Source: Streptomyces sp. HB132 (GTDB lineage Bacteria > Actinomycetota > Actinomycetes > Streptomycetales > Streptomycetaceae). From it: a stretch of DNA of 64,000 nucleotides. This document shows, piece by piece, positions 1-7,688 of this stretch (within the stretch, counting starts at the first letter, position 1; each line of letters starts with the position of its first letter). A model generated the notes under the pieces. It searched no databases. It had not been told where the DNA came from and saw only the letters and a program-made list of their open reading frames with translations. Location: positions 1-64,000 of the forward strand of contig NZ_JAFBGA010000018.1 in NCBI RefSeq assembly GCF_016909575.1, read 5' to 3'. A program made the translations under genes and the position numbers.

Positions 1-111
1 GGGGGGGGGGCCGCGGGGGGGGGCCCCCGGGGGGGGGGCGGGGGGGGGGCGGGGGGGGGGGGGGGGGGGCCCCCCGGGGGGGGCCCCCCCCCCCCGCGAC
101 GCCTGTCCGCC
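1..111. other. Low-complexity G/C homopolymer stretch (probable contig-end artefact)
   Basis: The first ~95 bases are runs of G interrupted by short runs of C, with no A or T before about position 99. No coding pattern is visible. Runs of this kind at a contig edge are usual for low-quality or mis-assembled sequence. I infer an artefact, though a true G-rich tract cannot be excluded from the sequence alone. Confidence 0.7.
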
Positions 112-603
112 CTACTTCCGCGGCAGGTTGGCCTCGATGGCCGCCAGGACCTCGGGCGCCTCCGGCTCGGTGCGGGGGCGGATCCGTGCGACGGGCTCAC
201 CGGCCGGGGAGATCAGGAACTTCTCGAAGTTCCACTGGACGTCACCGGCCGCGCCCTCCGCGTCGCCGAGCTTCGTCAGCTCCGTGTACAGCGGGTGCCG
301 GTCCTCGCCGTTGACGTCGATCTTCTCGAGCAGCGGGAAACTGACCCCGTACGTCGTCGAGCAGAACGTCCGGATCTCCTCCGCCGTCCCCGGCTCCTGA
401 CCCGCGAACTGGTTGCAGGGCACCCCGAGAACGGTGAAACCGCGCTCCCCGTACTCCTTCTGCAACCTCTCCAGGCCGGCGTACTGCGGGGTGAGCCCGC
501 ACTTGGAAGCGACGTTCACCAGCAGGACCGCCGAGCCCTCGTAGGCTCCCAGCGTGGTCGGTTCGCCGGTCAGGGTGCGGAGCGGGATGTCGTGCAGCGT
601 CAT
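112..603 (-). CDS. Glutathione peroxidase family protein (Cys type)
   Basis: A 163-residue protein with the full glutathione peroxidase signature. The segment NVASKCGLTPQYAGL carries the peroxidatic cysteine (C35, where animal enzymes have selenocysteine). PCNQFAGQEPG supplies the catalytic Asn/Gln, and WNFEKFL near the C-terminus supplies the catalytic Trp. The family reduces hydrogen and lipid peroxides; bacterial Cys-type members usually use thioredoxin or another thiol as reductant, and in actinomycetes glutathione itself is generally absent, so a thioredoxin- or mycothiol-linked role is likely. There is no signal peptide, so it should be cytosolic. The ATG at 603 is preceded by GAGGAG. 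It follows the acetyltransferase gene on the same strand after 31 bp and may be cotranscribed. Confidence 0.93.
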   Translation of the reverse strand: MTLHDIPLRTLTGEPTTLGAYEGSAVLLVNVASKCGLTPQYAGLERLQKEYGERGFTVLGVPCNQFAGQEPGTAEEIRTFCSTTYGVSFPLLEKIDVNGEDRHPLYTELTKLGDAEGAAGDVQWNFEKFLISPAGEPVARIRPRTEPEAPEVLAAIEANLPRK

Positions 604-634
604 GGGGTATCTCCTCGGTGGCGTGGCGTCGCCT

Positions 635-1186
635 TCATTGTGACGCCCCCTCCGCCGAGGCCTCCCGGCGGCCGAGCGCCTTGTAGTAGAACGTGGTCGC
701 CCTGAGCGTGCCGGACGGGTCCGCCGCGTAGCCCGGGACGGAGCCGCACGGGTTCCAGCCCGCCGCGAGGTAGAGGTGCTCGGCGTCGCTCCCCGTCTCG
801 GTGTCCAGCACCAGGAGGGTCAGCCCCTCGGCTGCCGCCGACCGCTCCAGCGCGGTCAGCAGAGCCCGGCCGACTCCCCGTCCGCGCGCCGAGGGCCTGA
901 CGACCAGCTTGGCCACCTCCGCGCGGTGGCGGGCGTTGGGCAGGGCAGCCTTCACCAGGCCGATCGTGCCGGCCACCCGCTCGTCGTCCCGGGCGATCCA
1001 GACCTGTTGGCTGCCCGCCTCCACGGCGGCCGCCCGCTCCCGCCACCAGGTGGCGGCCGAGGTCCGGTCCAGCGGGACCAGGAATCCCACCGAGGCCCCG
1101 CCCTCCACGCTCTCGACCAGAAGAGCGGCGAGCTCATCGGCGTACGTGATCAGTTCGGGGCCGGACACCGGGACGATCTCGGTCAT
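635..1186 (-). CDS. GNAT family N-acetyltransferase
   Basis: A 183-residue single-domain GNAT protein. The acetyl-CoA-binding motif A is clear (LVVRPSARGRGVGRALL, about residues 117-133), preceded by a beta strand (VWIARDDERVAGTIGL) and followed by the motif B region with LYLAAGWNPCGSVPGYA. The family moves an acetyl group from acetyl-CoA to an amine; the substrate cannot be told from sequence. The ATG at 1186 has AAAGGA about 8 bases upstream. It sits 31 bp upstream of the glutathione peroxidase gene, so the two may form a short operon. Confidence 0.9.
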   Translation of the reverse strand: MTEIVPVSGPELITYADELAALLVESVEGGASVGFLVPLDRTSAATWWRERAAAVEAGSQQVWIARDDERVAGTIGLVKAALPNARHRAEVAKLVVRPSARGRGVGRALLTALERSAAAEGLTLLVLDTETGSDAEHLYLAAGWNPCGSVPGYAADPSGTLRATTFYYKALGRREASAEGASQ

Positions 1187-1547
1187 GAAGCAGGTCCTTT
1201 CACAGTCGGGGCAGGGCGATCATCGGTGCGTCGGGGACCGGCCGCGAATCCGGACGGCTTGCCGTCACACCCGCTGCCGGGCGGCCGTACCGGGACCGGC
1301 GGCTCGGTCCGGGTCTCCGCCCCCGTCGGCTGCCGGGACATCGTCGGTCGGGTGCAGAGCCCGGCCGGCCTGCGGTGAGGGTCGGGCGCTCCCGGCTCGG
1401 CATGTGCGGACGATATCCCCCAGCCGGACGGTCCGGGGTGGTCCGAATGCCGACCGGGGGAGGGCGTGCCAGTCTGATAAAGAGTGCATAAGCCGCAATG
1501 TCGGCATGTGTGTGCCGGCATCGGCTGCAGAATCAAGGAGGCCGGAG
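1187..1547. other. Intergenic region between divergent genes
   Basis: This 361-bp gap separates the reverse-strand acetyltransferase from the forward-strand membrane protein, so it must hold both promoters. I see no convincing gene. An AT-richer patch at about 1474-1510 (GATAAAGAGTGCATAAG) is the most likely promoter area for the rightward gene. No hexamer pair was good enough to annotate. Confidence 0.5.
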
Positions 1548-1979
1548 ATGGCTGGAAGTGTGAGTGGGACGCGAACGGGTCACGACGCCGCCGCAGGGCG
1601 CAGGACCGCTCCGTCCGGCTGGATCGTCTTCGCGGCGGTCATGATGATCTTCGGTGGTGCCATGGCCGTTCTGGAGGGCATCGCCGCCATCGCCAAGGAC
1701 GACCTGTTCGTCACGACGAGCGACTACGTCTTCAAGTTCAGCCTGACGGGCTGGGGCTGGGTGCACCTCATCCTCGGGATCGTCGTCGTCCTGGCGGGCT
1801 GCGCGCTGTTCACCGGGGCTATGTGGGCGCGGGCTGTCGGTGTCCTGCTGGCGGGGCTCCTGGTCGTCGCCAACTTCCTGTGGCTCCCGTACTACCCGTT
1901 CTGGTCCATCGTCCTGATCGCGATCAACATCTTCGTCATCTGGGCGCTGTGCTCGCCGCAGAAGGGCGCTCGAGCCTGA
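1548..1979 (+). CDS. DUF7144-like four-helix membrane protein
   Basis: A 143-residue protein with a short polar N-terminus (about 25 residues) and four hydrophobic segments: around WIVFAAVMMIFGGAMAVLEG, WVHLILGIVVVLAGCALF, AVGVLLAGLLVVANFLWL and IVLIAINIFVIWALC. The layout and the phrases GWGWVHLILG and YYPFWSIVLIAIN match a small actinobacterial integral membrane family (DUF7144) of unknown function. The start was placed at the ATG at 1548 because AAGGAG lies 7-8 bases upstream; longer in-frame extensions have no such site. Its 3' end overlaps the convergent chloride-channel gene by 44 bp. Confidence 0.85.
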   Translation: MAGSVSGTRTGHDAAAGRRTAPSGWIVFAAVMMIFGGAMAVLEGIAAIAKDDLFVTTSDYVFKFSLTGWGWVHLILGIVVVLAGCALFTGAMWARAVGVLLAGLLVVANFLWLPYYPFWSIVLIAINIFVIWALCSPQKGARA

Positions 1980-3273
1980 GCACCAGGACGTAGGAGACCA
2001 CCACTGAGACGATCACGAGCGGCATGACGGTGATGCCCTCCGATCCCAGGAGCAGCGTGGCCAGCAGCACCGAGGTCATCGGCAGTCTGAGCATGGCGAC
2101 GCACATGGCTCCGATGCCCATCGCGAAACCGGAGGTGGCGTTCAGGCCGGGCAGGTGCGAGAGCGCCAGTCCGCCCGCCGCTCCCAGGAACATCGAGGGG
2201 AAGATGGGGCCGCCCCGGAAGGCGCTCAACGACGCCGCGTAGGCGAGTGCCTTGCAGACGATCAGTACGACGAGCGTCGCGACCGTGTACGTGGCGTCCT
2301 CGGAGAGCAGACCGCCGAGGGCGTCCTGGCCGGAGTACAGCACCTCGGACGCGTTCCTGCCCGTGCTCTCGGCGTAGAGCAGCGCGAGGACGCCGACGGT
2401 GAGGCCCACCGCCACGGTCGCGATCACCCGCCGCTGCTCGACCCGCTCCCGCAAAGCCAGGGCGAGCCGTTTGACGCCTGTGCCCGCGAGGGCCGCGGCG
2501 GCTCCCAGGGCGATGGCCCAGCCGAACTCGGCGACGGTGGGCTGGGGCGTGTGCGGCACGTGAGGGAGGGCCAGGGAGTAGGTTCCCAGGCCCGTCCACG
2601 ACCCCAGGCCGACGAAGATGAGCGATCCGATGCCCGAGGCCAGCAGCCCGGGCACCAGTGCGACACCGAGCATCATCCCGGCGAGACCGGACGCCTCCAT
2701 CAGCAGGAAGGCGCCGATGAGCGGAGAGCCCAGCAGTGTGCTGACGGCGGCGAAGCTCCCCGCCGCCGCCACCATGGCACTCGCGTTCGGCGCGATGCCC
2801 GGCTTGAGCAGACGCACCGCGTACACAGCCAGGCCGCCGCCGAGGGCGATGAGGGGGGCTTCGGGGCCGAGGACCACACCGAGTCCGAGGGATGCCAGGG
2901 CGGCGAGCGCGACGCCGGGCAACTGTGCGGCTGTCGGCGCGCCCGTGTTCACGAAGCCTTCGGCGGGCTCGTGTCCGCCGGTTCCCGGGAGGTGGCGGAT
3001 CACCAGGGCGGTCAGCAGGCCCGCCACGGCGAGCAGCGGCAACGGCCACCACGACGGCGTCCTCCCGAATCCCAGTGCGTGCGGGAGATCCGTGTAGGTC
3101 AGGTCCTGCAGTTCGTGGACGAGCGCCAGGAATCCGAACGCCGCGGCGGAGATGGGGACGCCGAGGGCCGCCACCATGATCAGAAGCACCGCGTAACCGC
3201 GGGTGCGGATGACCGAGAGCGGATCCGGGGTCTTGGCGCCGGGGGCTCCGGCCGGTTCGGCCGCCATGGTCAT
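1936..3273 (-). CDS. ClC-family chloride channel / H+-Cl- antiporter
   Basis: A 445-residue polytopic membrane protein with about ten hydrophobic helices and the ClC selectivity-filter segments in degenerate form: PGTGGHEPAEG (first motif, normally GSGIP), LGPEAPLIALGGG (second, GREGP-like) and FRGGPIFPSMFLG (third, GxFxP-like). The family moves chloride down its gradient or in exchange for protons. There are no C-terminal CBS domains, as in short bacterial members. The start was set at the ATG at 3273 (MTMAAEP) because GAGGAG lies just upstream; a second in-frame ATG at 3267 is also possible. The divergence of the first motif makes ion selectivity uncertain. Confidence 0.88.
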   Translation of the reverse strand: MTMAAEPAGAPGAKTPDPLSVIRTRGYAVLLIMVAALGVPISAAAFGFLALVHELQDLTYTDLPHALGFGRTPSWWPLPLLAVAGLLTALVIRHLPGTGGHEPAEGFVNTGAPTAAQLPGVALAALASLGLGVVLGPEAPLIALGGGLAVYAVRLLKPGIAPNASAMVAAAGSFAAVSTLLGSPLIGAFLLMEASGLAGMMLGVALVPGLLASGIGSLIFVGLGSWTGLGTYSLALPHVPHTPQPTVAEFGWAIALGAAAALAGTGVKRLALALRERVEQRRVIATVAVGLTVGVLALLYAESTGRNASEVLYSGQDALGGLLSEDATYTVATLVVLIVCKALAYAASLSAFRGGPIFPSMFLGAAGGLALSHLPGLNATSGFAMGIGAMCVAMLRLPMTSVLLATLLLGSEGITVMPLVIVSVVVSYVLVLRLERPSAASTAPR

Positions 3274-3397
3274 GGTCTCCTCGTGTCGGGTCCCGCCGGG
3301 GCGCCTGCCGGCTGCCCGGGTCCACACGGTGATACCACGATGTGCGGTTATGTCCGCCGAGTACCCGCTGGGTACGAGTGGCGAATCCGATCCCCTT

Positions 3398-4828
3398 CTA
3401 CCTCTCGCCCTCCCCGGCTGCCGGAAGCCGGCCCGCGGCCACCGCGTCCACGAGCGCCCGGTGGTCCCTCTCGTTCTGGTCGGCGTACAGCTCGGCGAAC
3501 GTCTCCAGAGCCCGGTCGAACACGTCGCCGTGGCCGAGGTAGGCCGCGATGGCGATGCGGTCGCCGGAACGTGCGTGCGCCCGGGCCAGCGTCGTCCCGC
3601 ACAGCTCCCCGAACGCGGTCATGCCGCGCGGCACCATCAGCTCGGGTTCGGCGATGCCCTTCCAGTCGCGCAGCTGCCGTACGTAGAAGTCCCGGCGCTT
3701 CCCGTCGAACCCGTCCACCCGTTCCCAGCCCAGGAAGATGTCGCCCGCGGCCTGCATCAGCCGCTGGCCCGCCACCACGCGCTCACCCTGGTTCCGGTAC
3801 GCACTGGCCCCCGCGTAGGGCGCCAGAACCGAGGTGTCCGCCTCCTTGGCCTGGAGGAAGAGCGGATCCTCACCGTCCCGGCCCAGCAGCAGGAAGATCC
3901 AGCAACGGGTCCCGACGCTCCCCACGCCCACGACCTTGCGGGCCATGTCCACGGGCCGGAAGTCCGCGAGCAGGGAACGCCGGTCGGACGGGAGGCTGCG
4001 GGCGTAACCCCGGATGAGCTTGCGGAACTGTTTCTCCGTCGCGCGCCGTTCCTCGTCGGGCAGCAGGTCCGAGAGCGGAACGAGCAGAGGCGGGTCCGGG
4101 GCGATGCGGAGTCGGCCGTCGGTCACCTCGGTCAGTTTGGCGAACACCTGCAGGCTGTCCCGGGTACGGGCCTTCGCCGTCGCGCCGGCGACACGCTTAC
4201 GGCCCACAGCCGCCAGCTTGCCGGATGCCATCGCACTGAGGCGCTCCTCGTCAACCTTCGTGTACCAGACATCGAGATTGCGCATGTCCGCGAACCCGAT
4301 CATCGACTCGCGGTACGACCGCACGGTGGCCCGGACGATGCGGGCCCGCTCCTTGTCCGAGAAGCCGTTCGCGCGGCCGGCGATCACGAGGCTCGCCACC
4401 AGCCGCTTGACGTCCCATTCCCAGGGTCCCGGCAGCGTCTCGTCGAAGTCGTTGATGTCGAAGAGCAGGTGGCGCTCGGGCGAGGCGAGCAGTCTGAAGT
4501 TCAACAGGTGGGCGTCACCGCACAGCTGGGCCCGTATCCCGGAGGCAGGCGTCCCGGACAGGTCGGAGGCCATGATCGCCGCGGCACCCCGGTAGAAGCG
4601 GAACGGTGACTCCGTCATCCGCCCGTACCGGATCGGGACGAGCTCCTGCACCCTGGTCGCGGACTGGGCCTCCAGGAGGGCCAGCGGATCGGGGCGGTCG
4701 GCCCGCGGCTCGTACGCGTCGTGGCTGGACCTGGGGACCCGCCGGCGGGCCGCCTTGCCGAGAGCGGCCCGTTCCTGGGGCGTCGCGCCCGGTACGGCGC
4801 GCAGCGGTGAGGTGCGTTCCTGGGGCAT
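3398..4828 (-). CDS. DUF2252 domain-containing protein
   Basis: A 476-residue protein covering the whole DUF2252 family. Recognisable segments are RYGRMTESPFRFYRGAA (about residues 66-82), CGDAHLLNFRLLASPER, FDINDFDETLPGPWEWDVKRL and the late FLQAKEADTSVLAPY and HARSGD stretches. The fold is related to aminoglycoside phosphotransferase/kinase-like proteins, with GDAHLLNF resembling a catalytic loop (HGDxxxxN) and DINDFDE a metal-binding motif. The biochemical role is not established. The ATG at 4828 is preceded by GGAGG. Its promoter region contains the 66-bp GGCGAG repeat. Confidence 0.9.
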   Translation of the reverse strand: MPQERTSPLRAVPGATPQERAALGKAARRRVPRSSHDAYEPRADRPDPLALLEAQSATRVQELVPIRYGRMTESPFRFYRGAAAIMASDLSGTPASGIRAQLCGDAHLLNFRLLASPERHLLFDINDFDETLPGPWEWDVKRLVASLVIAGRANGFSDKERARIVRATVRSYRESMIGFADMRNLDVWYTKVDEERLSAMASGKLAAVGRKRVAGATAKARTRDSLQVFAKLTEVTDGRLRIAPDPPLLVPLSDLLPDEERRATEKQFRKLIRGYARSLPSDRRSLLADFRPVDMARKVVGVGSVGTRCWIFLLLGRDGEDPLFLQAKEADTSVLAPYAGASAYRNQGERVVAGQRLMQAAGDIFLGWERVDGFDGKRRDFYVRQLRDWKGIAEPELMVPRGMTAFGELCGTTLARAHARSGDRIAIAAYLGHGDVFDRALETFAELYADQNERDHRALVDAVAAGRLPAAGEGER

Positions 4829-4934
4829 GGCGGCCTCCTGACTGCGTGCCGGACCGTGTGGGGCGGCCCCCTGCCTCCCATCATCCCGGCCCGGCCCCGT
4901 TCCGGCCGCTCGGCCCGGTCGCGTACCTCTTCTC

Positions 4935-5000
4935 GGCGAGGGCGAGGGCGAGGGCGAGGGCGAGGGCGAGGGCGAGGGCGAGGGCGAGGGCGAGGGCGAG
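4935..5000 (+). repeat. Hexanucleotide tandem repeat (GGCGAG)x11
   Basis: Eleven uninterrupted copies of GGCGAG occupy 66 bp between the end of the DUF389 gene (stop at 5017) and the start of the DUF2252 gene (4828), both reverse strand. The repeat is perfect, so it is likely to change length by slippage. It lies about 107 bp upstream of the DUF2252 start codon, in the leader or promoter region. In a coding sense it would give Gly-Glu or Arg-Ala dipeptides, but no gene spans it. Confidence 0.95.
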
Positions 5001-5016
5001 GGGGCGGGCCCTCGCT

Positions 5017-5976
5017 TCAGGTCTGTCGGCCGCTCCGAGCGGCCTGTTTACGGCCCACGCGCCGCCAGATCGCCCGCTGTGACCTCAGCGCGAGGGCACC
5101 CACCACGATCAGCACGGCGATGTTGACCAGGAGCTGGATGAGAGAACCCCATGCCTCGGACCAGCTGCCGAAGGCCGTCGAGACGCTGATGGCCGCGGCC
5201 GCCGGGATGGTCGTCACCGAGATGAAGACCCCGAGCAGGGCGCTCGTGCGGGCCTCCGTGAGGGACACGATGCCGACGACACCGGCCAGGGCCGCGACGG
5301 CGAAGGAGAAGAAGTTGGGGGTGTTGATCAGGTTGGAGACGGGCCTCAGCCCCCGGTCGAACGCATCCGACTGCAGACCGAAGCCGCGGATGAGCAGACT
5401 GAAGAGGAAGGTGACCGCGACCGTCAGCAGAAAACCCCTCCAGAGGGCCGACAGCCCGGAGTGGATCATGCCCCGGTCCCCTCTGTCGAGACCGAGGGCC
5501 ACGGCCACGATCGCTCCGTACTCAGGGCCGACGACCATCGCCCCGACGATCAGGATCTGGGAGTTGGTGACGATGCCGACCGAGCCGATCAGGCCCGCGA
5601 TGACCAGGTACAGGTAGAAGCTCGGGGGGTACCTCCCCCCTGACCGGATGCGAGCCTCCACCTGCTCCCAGACCGGTGCGCCGGCGAGCGCCCCGAGCCG
5701 TCGGGTCGCGGCCTCCGAGACCGGCCCCGGGAACGCCATGTCGACCTGCTCGACGACGAGGGACCCGCGGAGGTCGAGCCGGAGATCCCGCAGGCCGCGC
5801 AGCACCTCGTTCGCGGCACCCGCAGGCATGTCGCACGCGACGGAGTCGCCGTCGGGATTGCGGGCGTCGCCCCGCCGCACGGTCAGGTTCAGGACGTACG
5901 GGTCGCCGGCGAGAAACTCCTCGACCCGCTCGGTGAGGTCCGGGGGGCTGACGGCGCGGACATGGATCAAGTCCAC
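5017..5976 (-). CDS. DUF389 domain membrane protein
   Basis: A 319-residue protein with an N-terminal soluble domain (residues ~1-125; HVRAVSPPDLTERVEEFLAG, then a ferredoxin-like fold region) followed by six hydrophobic segments. The DUF389 signature is seen in TNSQILIVGAMVVGPEYGAI and LTEARTSALLGVFISVTTIP. Members are conserved transporters or channels of unknown substrate. The start was set at GTG 5976 (VDLIHVRAV), where homologues begin and a GGGGG run lies upstream; the reading frame is open further upstream but that extension has atypical composition. No partner gene is evident. Confidence 0.87.
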   Translation of the reverse strand: MDLIHVRAVSPPDLTERVEEFLAGDPYVLNLTVRRGDARNPDGDSVACDMPAGAANEVLRGLRDLRLDLRGSLVVEQVDMAFPGPVSEAATRRLGALAGAPVWEQVEARIRSGGRYPPSFYLYLVIAGLIGSVGIVTNSQILIVGAMVVGPEYGAIVAVALGLDRGDRGMIHSGLSALWRGFLLTVAVTFLFSLLIRGFGLQSDAFDRGLRPVSNLINTPNFFSFAVAALAGVVGIVSLTEARTSALLGVFISVTTIPAAAAISVSTAFGSWSEAWGSLIQLLVNIAVLIVVGALALRSQRAIWRRVGRKQAARSGRQT

Positions 5977-6533
5977 GCGCCACCCCCGCGATGCCGGGGG
6001 AGCGGCCGGGAGACGTTCCCGGGACAGTGGCTTTCGCGGGGGTACGGCGGATATTGGGCGGTCATGGACCGATACCCTCCCACAGCGGCGCACGGTCCGG
6101 CCGGCGACCTGCAGGCGGGCGTGCCCGTTTCGGGAGAGGGGCTCACCCGCGCCAATGGCGTCGGGTTCTTCGCCGAGGAGCTGGGGCCCGGCGAGCAACT
6201 CGGCACCGTTCCACACCGCCCCCGGCCGACACGGTCACCAGGGTGGCCGGCCGCCCCCGTCTGTGCTCGTGCGCCCACAGCACGAAGCAACGCGCACCTC
6301 GGCACGTGCCGCCCGGTAGGCGGGTGTCCCGCCCGGCGGCAGTTCGCGCTCCACCTACGCCACCACCCGCTCGGGCGCCGAGCCGTCCGCGGACAGCACC
6401 CGGTGCCCCGCCGGTGCGGGAACGCCGCCGCCGGCCGCCGGCCCCGCGTCCCGTGGCGCGGGCACCGTCCTCGGTACGCTGCTCACCGCTCGCCCCTCCG
6501 TGGTGTGTCGTACCCGCTTGAGAGGATCCGTAC
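5977..6533. other. Non-annotated gap with a coding-like fragment
   Basis: A 557-bp region without a recognised gene. From the ATG at 6064 on the + strand, about 55 codons have the strong third-position G/C expected of genuine coding DNA (starting MDRYPPTAAHGPAG and including GVGFFAEELGPGEQLG), after which the reading turns Arg/Pro-rich as in a wrong frame. This could be a decayed gene with a frameshift near 6230, or chance. The rest (about 6300-6530) is G/C-rich and featureless to me. Confidence 0.35.
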
Positions 6534-6764
6534 GTGGAATCTCCCGAGCCCCCTCCCGAACTCTTCCCCGGACCGCAGCCGGAAGCCGGCCCCCGCGAGG
6601 CACGCCGCCCGGTGCGGTGCGCCCTGTGCGGACGGCCCCTGACCGGCGCGGAGTCGCGCCGCACCGGGCTCGGTCCCGCCTGTGACGCCAAGCTGCACCC
6701 GGCGGGCCCGGACATCCGGACCCGCCGTCACGAGGTGGACCAGGACCCGCTGCCCGGCACCTGA
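6534..6764 (+). CDS. Small zinc-binding protein (DUF6011-like)
   Basis: A 76-residue acidic/proline-rich protein with one compact motif in the middle: CALCGRPLTGAESRRTGLGP followed by AC (about residues 29-50). The pattern CxxCGRPLx...SRxxGxGPxC is the actinobacterial DUF6011 zinc-ribbon-like motif, with three cysteines visible plus a likely fourth ligand. No function is established. The start is a GTG at 6534, with TGAGAGGAT a few bases upstream acting as ribosome-binding site. It converges on the thioesterase gene with an 11-bp gap. Confidence 0.75.
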   Translation: MESPEPPPELFPGPQPEAGPREARRPVRCALCGRPLTGAESRRTGLGPACDAKLHPAGPDIRTRRHEVDQDPLPGT

Positions 6765-6775
6765 TCAGCGGCGCG

Positions 6776-7654
6776 CTACGCCCCGTCGAGGCGCCGGAAC
6801 AGCCCCTCCTGGACCACGGACACCAGCAGCTGCCCCTGACGGTCGTAGATCCGCCCCCGGGCCAGCCCGCGGCCGCCCGTGGCGATCGGCGACTCCTGGT
6901 CGTACAGGAACCACTCGTCCGCCCGGAACGGCCGGTGGAACCACATGGCGTGATCCAGCGAGGCCATGTCGAAGCCGCGCGGCCCCCACAGCGGCTCGAC
7001 GGGGATCCGCACCGCGTCCAGCAGCGTCATGTCGCTCGCGTACGTCAGCGCGCAGGTGTGCACGAGCGGGTCGTCGCCCAGGGGGCCGACCGCGCGCATC
7101 CACACCGCGCTGCGCGGGTCCGCGTCCTCGATCTCCTCCTGCGTCCAGCGCAGCCGGTCGACGTAGCGGATGTCGAAGGGCTGACGCCGCGCCATCCGCT
7201 CCAGCGCCTCCGGGAGACCGCCCAGGTGCTCGCGCACCTCGTCGGCGACCGTCGGCAGTTCGTCCGGATCGGGCACGACACGGGCCGGCGGCAGCTGGTG
7301 CTCGAATCCGGCCTCCTCCGGGCGGTGGAAGGACGCCGTCAGATTGAAGATCGTCCGTCCCTGCTGCACGGCCGTGACCCGGCGCGTGGTGAAGGACCGG
7401 CCGTCCCGCACCCGCTCCACGTCGTACACGATCGGGACGCCCGGGCGTCCCGGCCGCAGGAAGTAGGCGTGCAGCGAGTGCACCGGACGGTCCCCGTCCG
7501 TGGTGCGGCCGGCCGCCACCAGAGCCTGGCCCGCCACCTGACCGCCGAATACCCGTTGCAGGGACTCCTCGGGGCTGCGGCCGCGGAAGATGTTGACCTC
7601 GATCCGCTCCAGGTCGAGCAGGTCGACCAGGCGCTCGGCGGGGTTCGTCGTCAT
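6776..7654 (-). CDS. tesB: Acyl-CoA thioesterase II (TesB family)
   Basis: A 292-residue double-hotdog protein. The N-terminal hotdog holds RVFGGQVAGQALVAAGRT and VHSLHAYFLRPGRPGVPI, both diagnostic for TesB. The C-terminal hotdog holds SLDHAMWFHRPFRADEW (catalytic Asp), SPIATGGRGLARGRIYD and LLVSVVQEGLFR (catalytic Gln). It hydrolyses acyl-CoA to free acid and CoA in the cytosol and probably acts in fatty-acid turnover. The start was set at ATG 7654 (MTTNPAERL), the usual position for the family. It lies 34 bp downstream of the helicase gene on the same strand. Confidence 0.94.
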   Translation of the reverse strand: MTTNPAERLVDLLDLERIEVNIFRGRSPEESLQRVFGGQVAGQALVAAGRTTDGDRPVHSLHAYFLRPGRPGVPIVYDVERVRDGRSFTTRRVTAVQQGRTIFNLTASFHRPEEAGFEHQLPPARVVPDPDELPTVADEVREHLGGLPEALERMARRQPFDIRYVDRLRWTQEEIEDADPRSAVWMRAVGPLGDDPLVHTCALTYASDMTLLDAVRIPVEPLWGPRGFDMASLDHAMWFHRPFRADEWFLYDQESPIATGGRGLARGRIYDRQGQLLVSVVQEGLFRRLDGA

Positions 7655-7688
7655 GCGGTTCTTCTCCACTCCTCGAGCCGGTACGCCG

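Noticed and set aside
6064..6230. Coding-like 5' fragment starting MDRYPPTAAHGP
   Set aside because: Good codon bias for about 55 codons but no homologue recognised, no ribosome-binding site and the frame decays; recorded only as part of the gap.
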